DNA of 7,893 nt from an uncultured Capnocytophaga sp. GTDB taxonomy: Bacteria > Bacteroidota > Bacteroidia > Flavobacteriales > Flavobacteriaceae. The notes beneath the pieces are model-generated. The model was not told the origin of the DNA, searched no databases, and saw only the letters and a list, made by a program, of their open reading frames with translations. Location of the stretch: assembly GCA_915070235.1 (NCBI GenBank), contig CAJZFM010000092.1:1-7893 (forward strand), written 5' to 3'. Every line of letters starts with the position of its first letter. Positions within the stretch are counted from its first letter, which is position 1. A program made the translations under genes and the position numbers. Of the stretch, positions 1 through 6,224 are shown piece after piece.

Positions 1-20
1 GTTTATATGATACGAAAATC

Positions 21-28
21 AAGGAGGT
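21..28 (+). promoter_or_regulatory. Strong Shine-Dalgarno site for the first gene
   Basis: AAGGAGGT lies 5 bases before the ATG at 34, an almost full complement to the 16S rRNA 3' end. It fixes the start of the first gene. The starts of fabG, parA, DUF5683, DUF3078, hemW and manA have no comparable sequence, as expected in Bacteroidota, so this site stands out. Whether it acts as a true SD in this lineage is not known from the sequence. Confidence 0.7.
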
Positions 29-33
29 AGGTT

Positions 34-783
34 ATGAAAAACTATGTGTTATTTCTCATAAGTGTGTTATCTTCTTCGTGTTTGGTTTCACGAATGGCAA
101 GTCCGACCATAGTAGGGAGGGTATTGGATTACTATGACAATCCTATTGCACAATGTCAGGTAGGGGAGGTACAGACGGATGAACAGGGGTATTTTACAAT
201 TCCAGAGAAGAGATACCACGAATTTACCTTTATAGGGAATGAGGCACCTGCTGTCCATATACATTTGGAAGTCAAAAAAGAAGGATATGAGCCTGATGCT
301 ATTGTTATGGGAAATCCTTTCGGAGGTGCCGCTCCTGAGGGCACCGTTTGGGATGTGCATGATATTTACCTAAAGGGAATAGACCAGAAGATAACCATGG
401 AAAGGGTGCTAGAGAATGTAGAAAGAGAAGTGGTCTATACAGAGGATGGCCTACTTGTAGGCTTTCCCAATATAGAAAAAGAAGAAATTCCCCCAACTCT
501 CAAGATGCGCAACAGACAAGCACTATTTGATAGTATAAAAAAGGCAGCAAATCCTCAAAAATATACACATTCTCCTATGAATAATATGCGTTTCAAGCAT
601 GAGGATATCTATTTTACAGAATATTTAGATGAGCAAATGACCAAAGACACGACCTACAGAGGAGAATATCTGCTTTTTTTGGACAGTCTCCTAATAATAG
701 AGACAAAGCACCCTCGGATAAAGGGAATGTATTATACAGAGGATTTTGACAAATACTTTTTTAAACTCAGAAAAATAGACTAA
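34..783 (+). CDS. Putative lipoprotein with carboxypeptidase-regulatory-like domain
   Basis: This 249-residue protein has no clear function. It starts with a short hydrophobic export signal (residues about 4-15) followed by Cys16 in the context LSSSC, a loose match to the lipobox tolerated in Bacteroidota, so a lipid anchor is likely but not certain. No acidic surface-export signal follows the Cys, so a periplasmic-facing location is the better guess. Residues about 26-90 (IVGRV, DNPIAQCQV, TDEQGYFTIP, then KKEGYEPD) have the pattern of a carboxypeptidase-regulatory-like beta-sandwich, a fold common in Bacteroidota envelope proteins. The rest, about 115-249, is charged and unrecognised. The gene is AT-richer than its neighbours (about 33-37% GC in two 60-base samples, against about 45-48% in parA and DUF3078). 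No promoter is visible in the 33 bases upstream, so it may be the tail of an operon entering from the left. Confidence 0.8.
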   Translation: MKNYVLFLISVLSSSCLVSRMASPTIVGRVLDYYDNPIAQCQVGEVQTDEQGYFTIPEKRYHEFTFIGNEAPAVHIHLEVKKEGYEPDAIVMGNPFGGAAPEGTVWDVHDIYLKGIDQKITMERVLENVEREVVYTEDGLLVGFPNIEKEEIPPTLKMRNRQALFDSIKKAANPQKYTHSPMNNMRFKHEDIYFTEYLDEQMTKDTTYRGEYLLFLDSLLIIETKHPRIKGMYYTEDFDKYFFKLRKID

Positions 784-806
784 TCACCAATCACTAAACT
801 AATAAT
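777..806 (+). repeat. Short decayed heptad repeat before fabG (TGACTAA family)
   Basis: Three head-to-tail heptads can be read: AGACTAA at 777, TCACCAA at 784 and TCACTAA at 791. The first contains the TAA stop of the preceding gene. ACTAATAAT follows at 798-806, which is what a fourth unit would give after losing its first two bases. It is then A-rich up to the fabG ATG, 14 bases further on. The same arrangement, including ACTAATAAT, occurs at 3994-4055, so the two sites appear related. Confidence 0.6.
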
Positions 807-820
807 AAAAATATAAAAAA

Positions 821-1573
821 ATGAATTTACTAAAAGGAAAAACCGCGATTGTTACCGGAGGTAGCCGCGGTATAGGGGCAGGTATAGTAAAGACTTTTGT
901 AGAGCAAGGTGCCAATGTGGCCTTTACTTTCAGTGGAACCCTCTCCCCAGAAGCTGAAGCGGAAGTAAAAAATCTTAATGGCAAAGGGGTTAAAGTCATT
1001 GCTTATAAGAGTGATGCGTCTGATTTCGGAGCTTGTGAGCAGTTGGTTACTAAAGTTTTGGAGGACTTCGGCGGAATTGATATATTGGTCAATAACGCAG
1101 GAATTACCAAGGATAACCTACTGATGCGTATGAGCGAAGAGGACTTTGACAAGGTCATTGCCGTGAATCTCAAGTCTATTTTCAATATGACCAAGGCCGT
1201 ACAAAAGGTATTCCTCAAGCAGCGCTCAGGTAATATTATCAATATGAGTAGTGTGGTAGGGGTACAGGGCAATGCGGGTCAGGCCAACTATGCCGCTTCC
1301 AAGGCGGGAATCTTAGGCTTTACCAAGTCTGTAGCCTTAGAGTTAGGTTCTCGTAATATCCGTTGCAATGCCATTGCCCCTGGTTTTATAGAGACCGAAA
1401 TGACCGCCAAGCTCTCCCCTGAGGTGGTACAAGGCTGGCGCGATGCGATCCCTCTTAAGCGAGGAGGAACCCCTGAGGATATCGCCAATGCTTGTGTGTT
1501 CTTGGCCTCCGATATGAGTTCTTATATCACAGGGCAGGTGCTCCGTATAGATGGAGGTATGATCACCGCCTAA
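821..1573 (+). CDS. fabG: 3-oxoacyl-[acyl-carrier-protein] reductase FabG
   Basis: FabG carries out the NADPH-dependent reduction of 3-oxoacyl-ACP to 3-hydroxyacyl-ACP in each round of type II fatty-acid elongation, in the cytoplasm. The 250 residues match the family length (about 245-250) from end to end. Visible motifs of the classical short-chain dehydrogenase fold are the cofactor loop TGGSRGIG (12-19), NNAG (91-94), and the catalytic tetrad Asn116, Ser144, Tyr157 and Lys161 within the YAASK segment. PGFIETEM (187-194) is typical of FabG rather than of general SDR enzymes. The start is fixed by MNLLKGKTAIVTGG, the usual N-terminus. There is no SD, only an A-rich leader. It lies 37 bases after the first gene, separated by the degenerate heptad repeat, and is closed by a terminator 5 bases after its stop. 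No own promoter could be identified, so it may be co-transcribed with the upstream gene. Confidence 0.96.
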   Translation: MNLLKGKTAIVTGGSRGIGAGIVKTFVEQGANVAFTFSGTLSPEAEAEVKNLNGKGVKVIAYKSDASDFGACEQLVTKVLEDFGGIDILVNNAGITKDNLLMRMSEEDFDKVIAVNLKSIFNMTKAVQKVFLKQRSGNIINMSSVVGVQGNAGQANYAASKAGILGFTKSVALELGSRNIRCNAIAPGFIETEMTAKLSPEVVQGWRDAIPLKRGGTPEDIANACVFLASDMSSYITGQVLRIDGGMITA

Positions 1574-1578
1574 GAAAT

Positions 1579-1625
1579 AAAAACATTTGCAGTTATAAAT
1601 GGCTAAGTAACTGCAAATGTTTTTT
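1579..1625 (+). terminator. Intrinsic terminator after fabG
   Basis: There is a perfect 17-base inverted repeat, with left arm 1579-1595 and right arm 1608-1624, around a 12-base loop. The right arm ends in a run of six T (1620-1625). The left arm starts with five A, so the hairpin could also stop transcription on the minus strand. It begins 5 bases after the fabG stop and separates fabG from the par operon promoter. Confidence 0.9.
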
Positions 1626-1649
1626 AACTAATATTGTTAATAACTTTGT

Positions 1650-1680
1650 TTTGTCAATCGCAAAAATAGCCGTACTTTTA
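1650..1680 (+). promoter_or_regulatory. Bacteroidota-type promoter for the par operon
   Basis: A -33 element TTTG (1650-1653) is separated by 19 bases from TACTTTTA (1673-1680), which matches the -7 consensus TAnnTTTG except for its last base. The spacing is in the normal range for the Bacteroidota primary sigma factor. Transcription would start near 1685, giving a leader of about 20 bases before the parA ATG at 1706. Its place just after the fabG terminator supports the call. Confidence 0.7.
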
Positions 1681-1705
1681 CCCTCTGAAAAAAGAACAAG
1701 ATATT

Positions 1706-2476
1706 ATGGGCAAAATCATAGCTGTAGCCAACCAAAAAGGAGGAGTCGGAAAGACTACCTCTTCTATTAATTTAGCGGCTGCTTTAGGGGTTTTGGAAAA
1801 AAAGGTACTCCTGATAGATGCCGACCCTCAGGCCAATGCTACCTCTGGCCTCGGAATAGAGGTGGAAGGTGTAGAGCGTGGTACCTACGAGGTCTTGGAA
1901 CATTCCGTGGAGGCCGAAGCAACCATCGTCCCTACCAACTCTCCTAACTTAGACCTGATCGCCGCACATATTGATCTGGTGGCTATCGAGATAGAATTGG
2001 TGGATAAGCCACGCCGCGAGTATATGCTCAAAGAGGCTTTGGCTCCAATCAAGGACAGATATGACTATATCATTATAGACTGTGCTCCCTCTCTGGGACT
2101 ACTCACCCTCAATGCACTTACTGCTGCCGACTCGGTGATTATCCCTATCCAATGTGAGTATTTCGCCCTCGAAGGATTGGGCAAGCTCCTCAATACCATC
2201 AAAAGCGTACAGAAAATCCATAACCCTGCCTTGGATATAGAAGGACTACTGCTGACTATGTACGATGCACGCCTGAGACTCTCCAACCAAGTAGTGGAAG
2301 AGGTGCAGAAACATTTCAGCGAGATGGTTTTTGAAACTATTATCCAGCGAAATATCCGCCTTAGTGAGGCTCCCAGCTTTGGGGAAACTATCATTAGTTA
2401 TGATGCAGCCAGCAAGGGCGCGGCCAACTATATCAGCTTAGCAGAAGAAATTATTAAAAAGAATACGAAGGCATAG
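1706..2476 (+). CDS. parA: Chromosome-partitioning ATPase ParA (Soj type)
   Basis: ParA is a ParA/MinD-family ATPase that binds DNA non-specifically as an ATP dimer and is released by ParB stimulation, moving ParB-bound origin regions apart. The 256-residue protein is the short chromosomal type, without the N-terminal helix-turn-helix domain of many plasmid ParA proteins. It shows the deviant Walker A KGGVGKTT (11-18) with signature Lys11 and Lys16, Walker A' LLIDADPQ (35-42) with Asp40, Walker B YIIIDCAPSLG (121-131) with Asp125, and RLSEAPSFG (218-226) characteristic of Soj. The start is directly before the first beta strand, MGKIIAVANQKGG, and downstream of the promoter. The leader has no SD. 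The parB ATG begins one base after the parA stop, so the two are almost certainly co-expressed. Confidence 0.97.
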   Translation: MGKIIAVANQKGGVGKTTSSINLAAALGVLEKKVLLIDADPQANATSGLGIEVEGVERGTYEVLEHSVEAEATIVPTNSPNLDLIAAHIDLVAIEIELVDKPRREYMLKEALAPIKDRYDYIIIDCAPSLGLLTLNALTAADSVIIPIQCEYFALEGLGKLLNTIKSVQKIHNPALDIEGLLLTMYDARLRLSNQVVEEVQKHFSEMVFETIIQRNIRLSEAPSFGETIISYDAASKGAANYISLAEEIIKKNTKA

Positions 2477-2477
2477 C

Positions 2478-3401
2478 ATGGGAAAGTTAAACAAAGGACA
2501 ACGATTGGGGCGCGGCTTAGGGGCCTTGCTCCCATCTGAGGATATACAATCGGCTTCCGATACCAATGCAGATAAGCTCATCGGTAATGTACTGGAACTA
2601 CCCTTAGACCAGATTACCGAAAACCCTTATCAGCCACGTACCGTCTTTAGCGAGGAAGCCCTTAGCGAATTGGCGGCTTCTATCAAGGAATTAGGGGTTA
2701 TCCAGCCTATTACGGTTAGGAAAATAGGTACTCAAAAGTACGAACTCATCTCTGGAGAACGCCGCTGGAGAGCAGCCAAAATGGCGGGACTTACTTCTAT
2801 CCCTGCCTTTATACGTATTGCCAATGACGAGGAATCGCTCATGATGGCTCTGGTGGAGAATATCCAGCGACAGGACTTAGACCCCATTGAGGTGGCACTA
2901 AGCTACAATCGTATGATCGAGGAGCTGAACCTTACCCAAGAGCAAATGAGCGAAAAGGTGGGCAAGAAACGCTCTACTATTACCAACTATCTGCGCCTTC
3001 TGAAGCTGGACCCTATTATACAAACGGGGATTCGTGACGGATTTATCTCCATGGGGCACGGACGCGCACTGATTAATATTGAGGATAAGGAGCAACAGTT
3101 GGAGCTTTATAACCGTATCGTTGCCCAAGACCTTTCCGTACGCGATACCGAGCAGGCTGTACAACAGCTCAAGAACCCACAAAAGGTGGCTGTAATCTCT
3201 CCCAAACAGGAGCCTAAGAGCAAGGAAACATCTGCTCCACTGCCGTCTTTCATTGCTGAGCGCCTTGAAGGATTACGCCAACGTTTCGGTAAGCACTTTG
3301 CAGTGAAAATAGATAAGTCGGGCAAGGGAAAGATAGAAATTCCTTTCCAAACAGAAGAGGAATTAGAACGTATACAAAAAATTCTACACGGTGAGGCTTA
3401 G
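2478..3401 (+). CDS. parB: Chromosome-partitioning protein ParB (CTP-dependent clamp)
   Basis: ParB binds parS sites near the origin, loads on DNA as a CTP-dependent sliding clamp and activates ParA. The 307 residues show the family order. An N-terminal ParA-interacting segment RLGRGLGALLP occupies 9-19. The CTP-binding N-domain covers about 37-145, with GERRWRAA (93-100) and ENIQRQDL (127-134) as its nucleotide-pocket motifs. A helix-turn-helix DNA-reading region covers about 152-177 (LTQEQMSEKVG through TITNYLRLLKL). A Lys- and Pro-rich linker runs about 232-255, followed by a C-terminal dimerisation domain at about 256-304. The start is set by its position one base after the parA stop and the normal N-terminus. 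The final 11 bases are shared with the next gene. No full parS palindrome was seen in the window. Confidence 0.97.
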   Translation: MGKLNKGQRLGRGLGALLPSEDIQSASDTNADKLIGNVLELPLDQITENPYQPRTVFSEEALSELAASIKELGVIQPITVRKIGTQKYELISGERRWRAAKMAGLTSIPAFIRIANDEESLMMALVENIQRQDLDPIEVALSYNRMIEELNLTQEQMSEKVGKKRSTITNYLRLLKLDPIIQTGIRDGFISMGHGRALINIEDKEQQLELYNRIVAQDLSVRDTEQAVQQLKNPQKVAVISPKQEPKSKETSAPLPSFIAERLEGLRQRFGKHFAVKIDKSGKGKIEIPFQTEEELERIQKILHGEA

Positions 3402-3993
3402 CTTTTACATACTGATAACGATACTCTTGGCCTCTAGGGCTTGGGCGCAATCCGATACCTTATCGGTAAAGGAGCACTCCCCTGTGGTGGTTGCCGATAA
3501 GGTGGTTACTCCTACTTGGAATACAGACCCGCTCTCTCCAGCGCGTGCCGCCTTCTATTCGGCAATTATCCCTGGACTGGGACAGGCATATAACAAGAGT
3601 TATTGGAAAATCCCTATCGTATATTTGGCTATAGGGATTCCCGCCTATCTGTATGTAGAAAACGATAAAGCACTGAACCGCTATCGCGATGCCTACAAAA
3701 GCCGCTTAGATGGTCGTACCGATGACGAGTTCTACCCAGGCCGTCAGGACGGAGTACCTCGCCTAAGTACCGATGCGCTCCGCCGTGCCCAAAACCTCTA
3801 CCGAAGAAATAAGGAAATGGCCTTGCTCTTTGCCATAGGCTTCTACGCCCTTAATATCATTGAAGCCAATGTAGATGCCCACCTCAAACAATTCAATGTA
3901 GATGAAAACCTTTCCTTAGAACCTTTCATGTATCAGAATTACTTTAATAATAGCCCCTGCATAGGACTTTCACTAACCTATAAACTTAGATAG
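3391..3993 (+). CDS. DUF5683 envelope protein linked to parAB
   Basis: This is a Bacteroidota family of unknown function, habitually found directly behind parB. The 200-residue product begins with a signal peptide (hydrophobic residues 4-17, likely cleavage near AWAQ at 17-20). The DUF5683 core follows: SPARAAFYSAIIPGLGQAYN (49-68), the motif YWKIPIVY (71-78) within a likely membrane segment of about 72-90, a charged stretch 91-141, a second hydrophobic segment 143-157 and NVDAHLKQFNVDENLSL (160-176). The start is GTG at 3391 inside parB, an overlap of 11 bases. It is the only start giving a complete signal peptide, since the next Met is residue 143. The overlap suggests translational coupling to parB. 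A role linking chromosome segregation to the envelope is only a guess from position. The family identification is from remembered motifs. Confidence 0.88.
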   Translation: MRLSFYILITILLASRAWAQSDTLSVKEHSPVVVADKVVTPTWNTDPLSPARAAFYSAIIPGLGQAYNKSYWKIPIVYLAIGIPAYLYVENDKALNRYRDAYKSRLDGRTDDEFYPGRQDGVPRLSTDALRRAQNLYRRNKEMALLFAIGFYALNIIEANVDAHLKQFNVDENLSLEPFMYQNYFNNSPCIGLSLTYKLR

Positions 3994-4042
3994 TGACTAA
4001 TGACCAATGACTAACCACTAACGACTAATGACTAATAATTAA
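3994..4042 (+). repeat. Seven-unit tandem heptad repeat (TGACTAA)
   Basis: Exactly 49 bases directly after the DUF5683 stop form seven head-to-tail heptads. TGACTAA occurs at 3994, 4008 and 4029. Single-base variants are TGACCAA at 4001 and CGACTAA at 4022. Two-base variants are CCACTAA at 4015 and TAATTAA at 4036. The array puts stop codons in all six frames. It is followed by a 13-base A-rich stretch and the DUF3078 ATG at 4056. The plus strand is nearly free of G and predicted to be unstructured. A related short copy lies at 777-806. Its function is unknown; it resembles in kind, though not necessarily in origin, the heptanucleotide STRR repeats known from cyanobacteria. Confidence 0.88.
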
Positions 4043-4055
4043 CAATCATAAAAAG

Positions 4056-5084
4056 ATGAAGAAGTTACTACTTAGTATCATTATTCTTTCGTTTGCTCTG
4101 CCACTACAGGCACAAGTAAGAAAAGTGCGTCCGAAGATTATGCCACCTATTATCCAGATAAAAGAGGTGGATTTCAGCAAAAACGAACTGAGTTATACCT
4201 TTGAGAAGATAAAACTCCAGAACGAACGCTGGTATAAGTTCAACTCTGTAGGGCTTAACATGAGTGAGGTGGCTTACTCCAATTGGAATGCAGGGGGGAA
4301 CAACGCTATTACCTTTCTTGCCGATGTGAAGTTCCGTCGCCGTTACTTGGTAGAAAACTTTTTTTGGGACAACGAATTGGTGGCTAACTATGGAATCAAC
4401 TCCCAAAAGGGAGAAGGACTAAAAAAGACTGATGACCAAGTTTCCTTCACCTCCTCCTATGGTTATCGTACAGGCTTTAGGGATTGGTATTATTCGGCCA
4501 AGCTGACTTTCAACACCCAGTTCAGCGATGGTTACGACGACCCAAGAGAGGCTGACGATGAGCCAATCTCTCGCTTTATGGCACCAGGCTATCTGTATAT
4601 AGGTATCGGTGCAGAGTATGCGCCTCAGGACGGCAAAACAGCCCTCTTTATATCTCCACTAACGGTGAAATCTACCTTTGTTATGGATCAGAAATTGGCC
4701 GATAAGGGTTCTTTCGGTCTGCCTATAGCCGAATATGATAATACAGGTAGGCTCATAAAACACTCCCCTCGCAGCCTTACCAGAGTCGGTTTCTTGGTAT
4801 CAGGCAAGCATGAAATGGATATCTATGAGAATGTCAAGATGACCAACCAAGCCTCCCTATATACCCAGTATGACAAGAGTTTCGGTAATATAGATATAGA
4901 CTGGCAAATGTCTATAGATATGAAGATTAACAACTACTTACAAGCACGTATCGGCACGCACCTGAAGTATGATGATGATATCAAATTCAAAGAAGAAATA
5001 TTGCCCAATGGTGCGAAACACTTATACAGCCCACGAGTACAGTTCAAACAGATATTGGGTATAGGGATCAAATACACCTTCTAA
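4056..5084 (+). CDS. DUF3078 outer-membrane beta-barrel protein
   Basis: The 342-residue product is probably an outer-membrane protein of a Bacteroidota-specific family without known function. A clear signal peptide (residues 1-19, hydrophobic LLLSIIILSFALPL, cleavage near QAQ) is followed by a Pro- and Lys-rich stretch and the DUF3078 signature SNWNAGGNNAITF (75-87). The rest alternates polar and aromatic residues in amphipathic strands (examples VSFTSSYGYRTGF, YLYIGIGAEYA, QASLYTQYDKSF). It ends in GIKYTF with a terminal Phe, the usual recognition signal for barrel assembly by BAM. The start is the first ATG after the heptad array and has no SD. No promoter was found in the 62-base gap, so read-through from the par operon is likely. 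The stop lies 3 bases from the stop of convergent hemW. Confidence 0.88.
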   Translation: MKKLLLSIIILSFALPLQAQVRKVRPKIMPPIIQIKEVDFSKNELSYTFEKIKLQNERWYKFNSVGLNMSEVAYSNWNAGGNNAITFLADVKFRRRYLVENFFWDNELVANYGINSQKGEGLKKTDDQVSFTSSYGYRTGFRDWYYSAKLTFNTQFSDGYDDPREADDEPISRFMAPGYLYIGIGAEYAPQDGKTALFISPLTVKSTFVMDQKLADKGSFGLPIAEYDNTGRLIKHSPRSLTRVGFLVSGKHEMDIYENVKMTNQASLYTQYDKSFGNIDIDWQMSIDMKINNYLQARIGTHLKYDDDIKFKEEILPNGAKHLYSPRVQFKQILGIGIKYTF

Positions 5085-5094
5085 GCCCTATACC
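5058..5094. other. Inverted repeat spanning the stops of two convergent genes
   Basis: GGTATAGGG at 5058-5066 is exactly complementary to CCCTATACC at 5086-5094, with a 19-base loop. The hairpin covers the last codons and stop of the DUF3078 gene and the stop of hemW, which are only 3 bases apart. It may act as a bidirectional transcription end point, but neither side has a T-run, so it is not a standard intrinsic terminator. Part of the match may reflect the frequent Ile-Gly codon pair ATA-GGG. Confidence 0.4.
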
Positions 5095-6221
5095 ATGAAT
5101 AAATCAGCGGCAATACCATCACTGAGAAATAATCCTGCATCAGTGGTGATCAGATGATTTTCATTGTTTAACAATAGGCCTTTCTCTATATAGGGAAAGG
5201 CTTCTTTGATTAAGTAGTTCAGATACTCTTGGCCAAAATCGGCTTGGATCTTCTCCAAGGAGATGCCTTTGCGTATCCTAAGCCCAGTCATAATACGTTC
5301 GTTATAGCGGTCTTTCTCTGATAGGATTTCCTGCTCTTGGGGGAGAATACCCTGAGCTATTTGGCGTATATACTTTATGTTATGGGCTATATTCCACATA
5401 CGTGCTTGCCCATTGTAGCTATGTGCCGAAGGGCCTATTCCCATATAGGGCTTTTGCTCCCAGTAGGCGGTATTGTTTTGGCTAAAATAGCCTTGCTTAC
5501 CAAAATTAGAAAGTTCGTAATGTACAAAGCCTGCTTGCTCTAAGCGTTCCTTGAGTAAGTAAAAGTGCTGGCGGGCTTGTCCGTCATCGGTAGGAGGCAT
5601 CTTGCCTTTCTGGATAAACTGGTATAAGGCGGTACGAGGCTCTACCGTAAGAGCATAGGCCGAAAGATGAGGTATCCCAAAGGAAAGCGCCCGCTCTATA
5701 TTCGAGCGCCAGCGCTCCTCGGTCATATGGGGAATCCCGTAGATAAGGTCTATAGTGGTATTGGCAAATAGGGGAACGGCTTGTTCCAAGAAAGCAGTGG
5801 CTTGCACAGCACTATGCGCCCGATTCATCAGCCGTAAGTCTTCCTCGTAGAAGGATTGTACCCCTACACTAAGGCGGTTAATACCCAATTCTTTTAACTG
5901 AGCTAAGGAAAGCTCGCTATTGGGGCGAGAAAAATCATCAGGATTGACCTCTATAGTGATTTCTGCTCCTTCATTGACTTTGTAATGCTCATAGATAGTA
6001 GCAAATAACTCGCTTAGCTCTGCAAAAGTCAATACAGAAGGAGTGCCACCCCCTAAATAGATAGTCTGTAGGGGAGTGGTAGCCTCTGTTTTTCTTAGTT
6101 CCAATTCCTTGCATAAGGCCTTGACCATCTCTTCTTTGTGCTTTAGGGTCGTGGAGAAGTGGAAATCACAGTAGTGGCAGGCCTGTCGGCAAAAAGGAAT
6201 GTGTATATAGAGGCTATACAT
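5088..6221 (-). CDS. hemW: Radical SAM heme chaperone HemW
   Basis: HemW is a radical SAM protein that binds heme and is thought to deliver it to membrane targets; it was formerly annotated as oxygen-independent coproporphyrinogen oxidase. The 377 residues match the family length. The cluster motif is CRQACHYCDF (Cys11, Cys15, Cys18). The residue at the fourth-Cys position of true HemN is Phe20, which supports HemW over HemN. GGGTPS (57-62), an EVNPDD segment (91-96), RLSVGVQSF (116-124) and DLIYGIPHMT (158-167) follow the radical SAM core, and the C-terminal HemN-type domain covers about 300-377. The HNxxYW motif proposed for heme binding in other HemW proteins reads NNTAYW (249-254), Asn in place of His. 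The ATG lies 3 bases after the ruvC stop with no SD, suggesting coupling. It is the last gene of the manA-ruvC-hemW unit. Confidence 0.94.
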   Translation of the reverse strand: MYSLYIHIPFCRQACHYCDFHFSTTLKHKEEMVKALCKELELRKTEATTPLQTIYLGGGTPSVLTFAELSELFATIYEHYKVNEGAEITIEVNPDDFSRPNSELSLAQLKELGINRLSVGVQSFYEEDLRLMNRAHSAVQATAFLEQAVPLFANTTIDLIYGIPHMTEERWRSNIERALSFGIPHLSAYALTVEPRTALYQFIQKGKMPPTDDGQARQHFYLLKERLEQAGFVHYELSNFGKQGYFSQNNTAYWEQKPYMGIGPSAHSYNGQARMWNIAHNIKYIRQIAQGILPQEQEILSEKDRYNERIMTGLRIRKGISLEKIQADFGQEYLNYLIKEAFPYIEKGLLLNNENHLITTDAGLFLSDGIAADLFMV

Positions 6222-6224
6222 GGC

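Noticed and set aside
85..92. GTTTCACG, one half of a parS-like palindrome
   Set aside because: The second half (CGTGAAAC) is absent; an eight-base half-site inside a coding region is expected by chance. No full parS site was found.
754..761. TACTTTTT near the end of the first gene as a fabG promoter
   Set aside because: The nearest upstream TTTG is only about 5 bases away and no -33 element occurs at 17-23 bases.
1579..1625. The long inverted repeat as a riboswitch, attenuator or MITE end
   Set aside because: A perfect stem with a T-run 5 bases after the fabG stop is fully explained as a terminator. There is no target duplication or second copy.
1492..1770. 92-codon plus-strand frame bridging fabG, the terminator and parA
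   Set aside because: It crosses the terminator hairpin and promoter and overlaps two certain genes in another frame.
2065..2394. 109-codon minus-strand frame inside parA
   Set aside because: It is antisense to a strongly supported gene and has no leader, partner or recognisable motif.
5058..5066. Frequent TATAGGG strings across the window as a dispersed motif
   Set aside because: Most lie in coding sequence as Ile-Gly (ATA-GGG) or in overlapping codons. They reflect codon preference, not a separate element.
5088..6221. Annotation as oxygen-independent coproporphyrinogen III oxidase (HemN)
   Set aside because: The fourth Cys of CxxxCxxCxC is replaced by Phe, and the N-terminus is the short HemW type.
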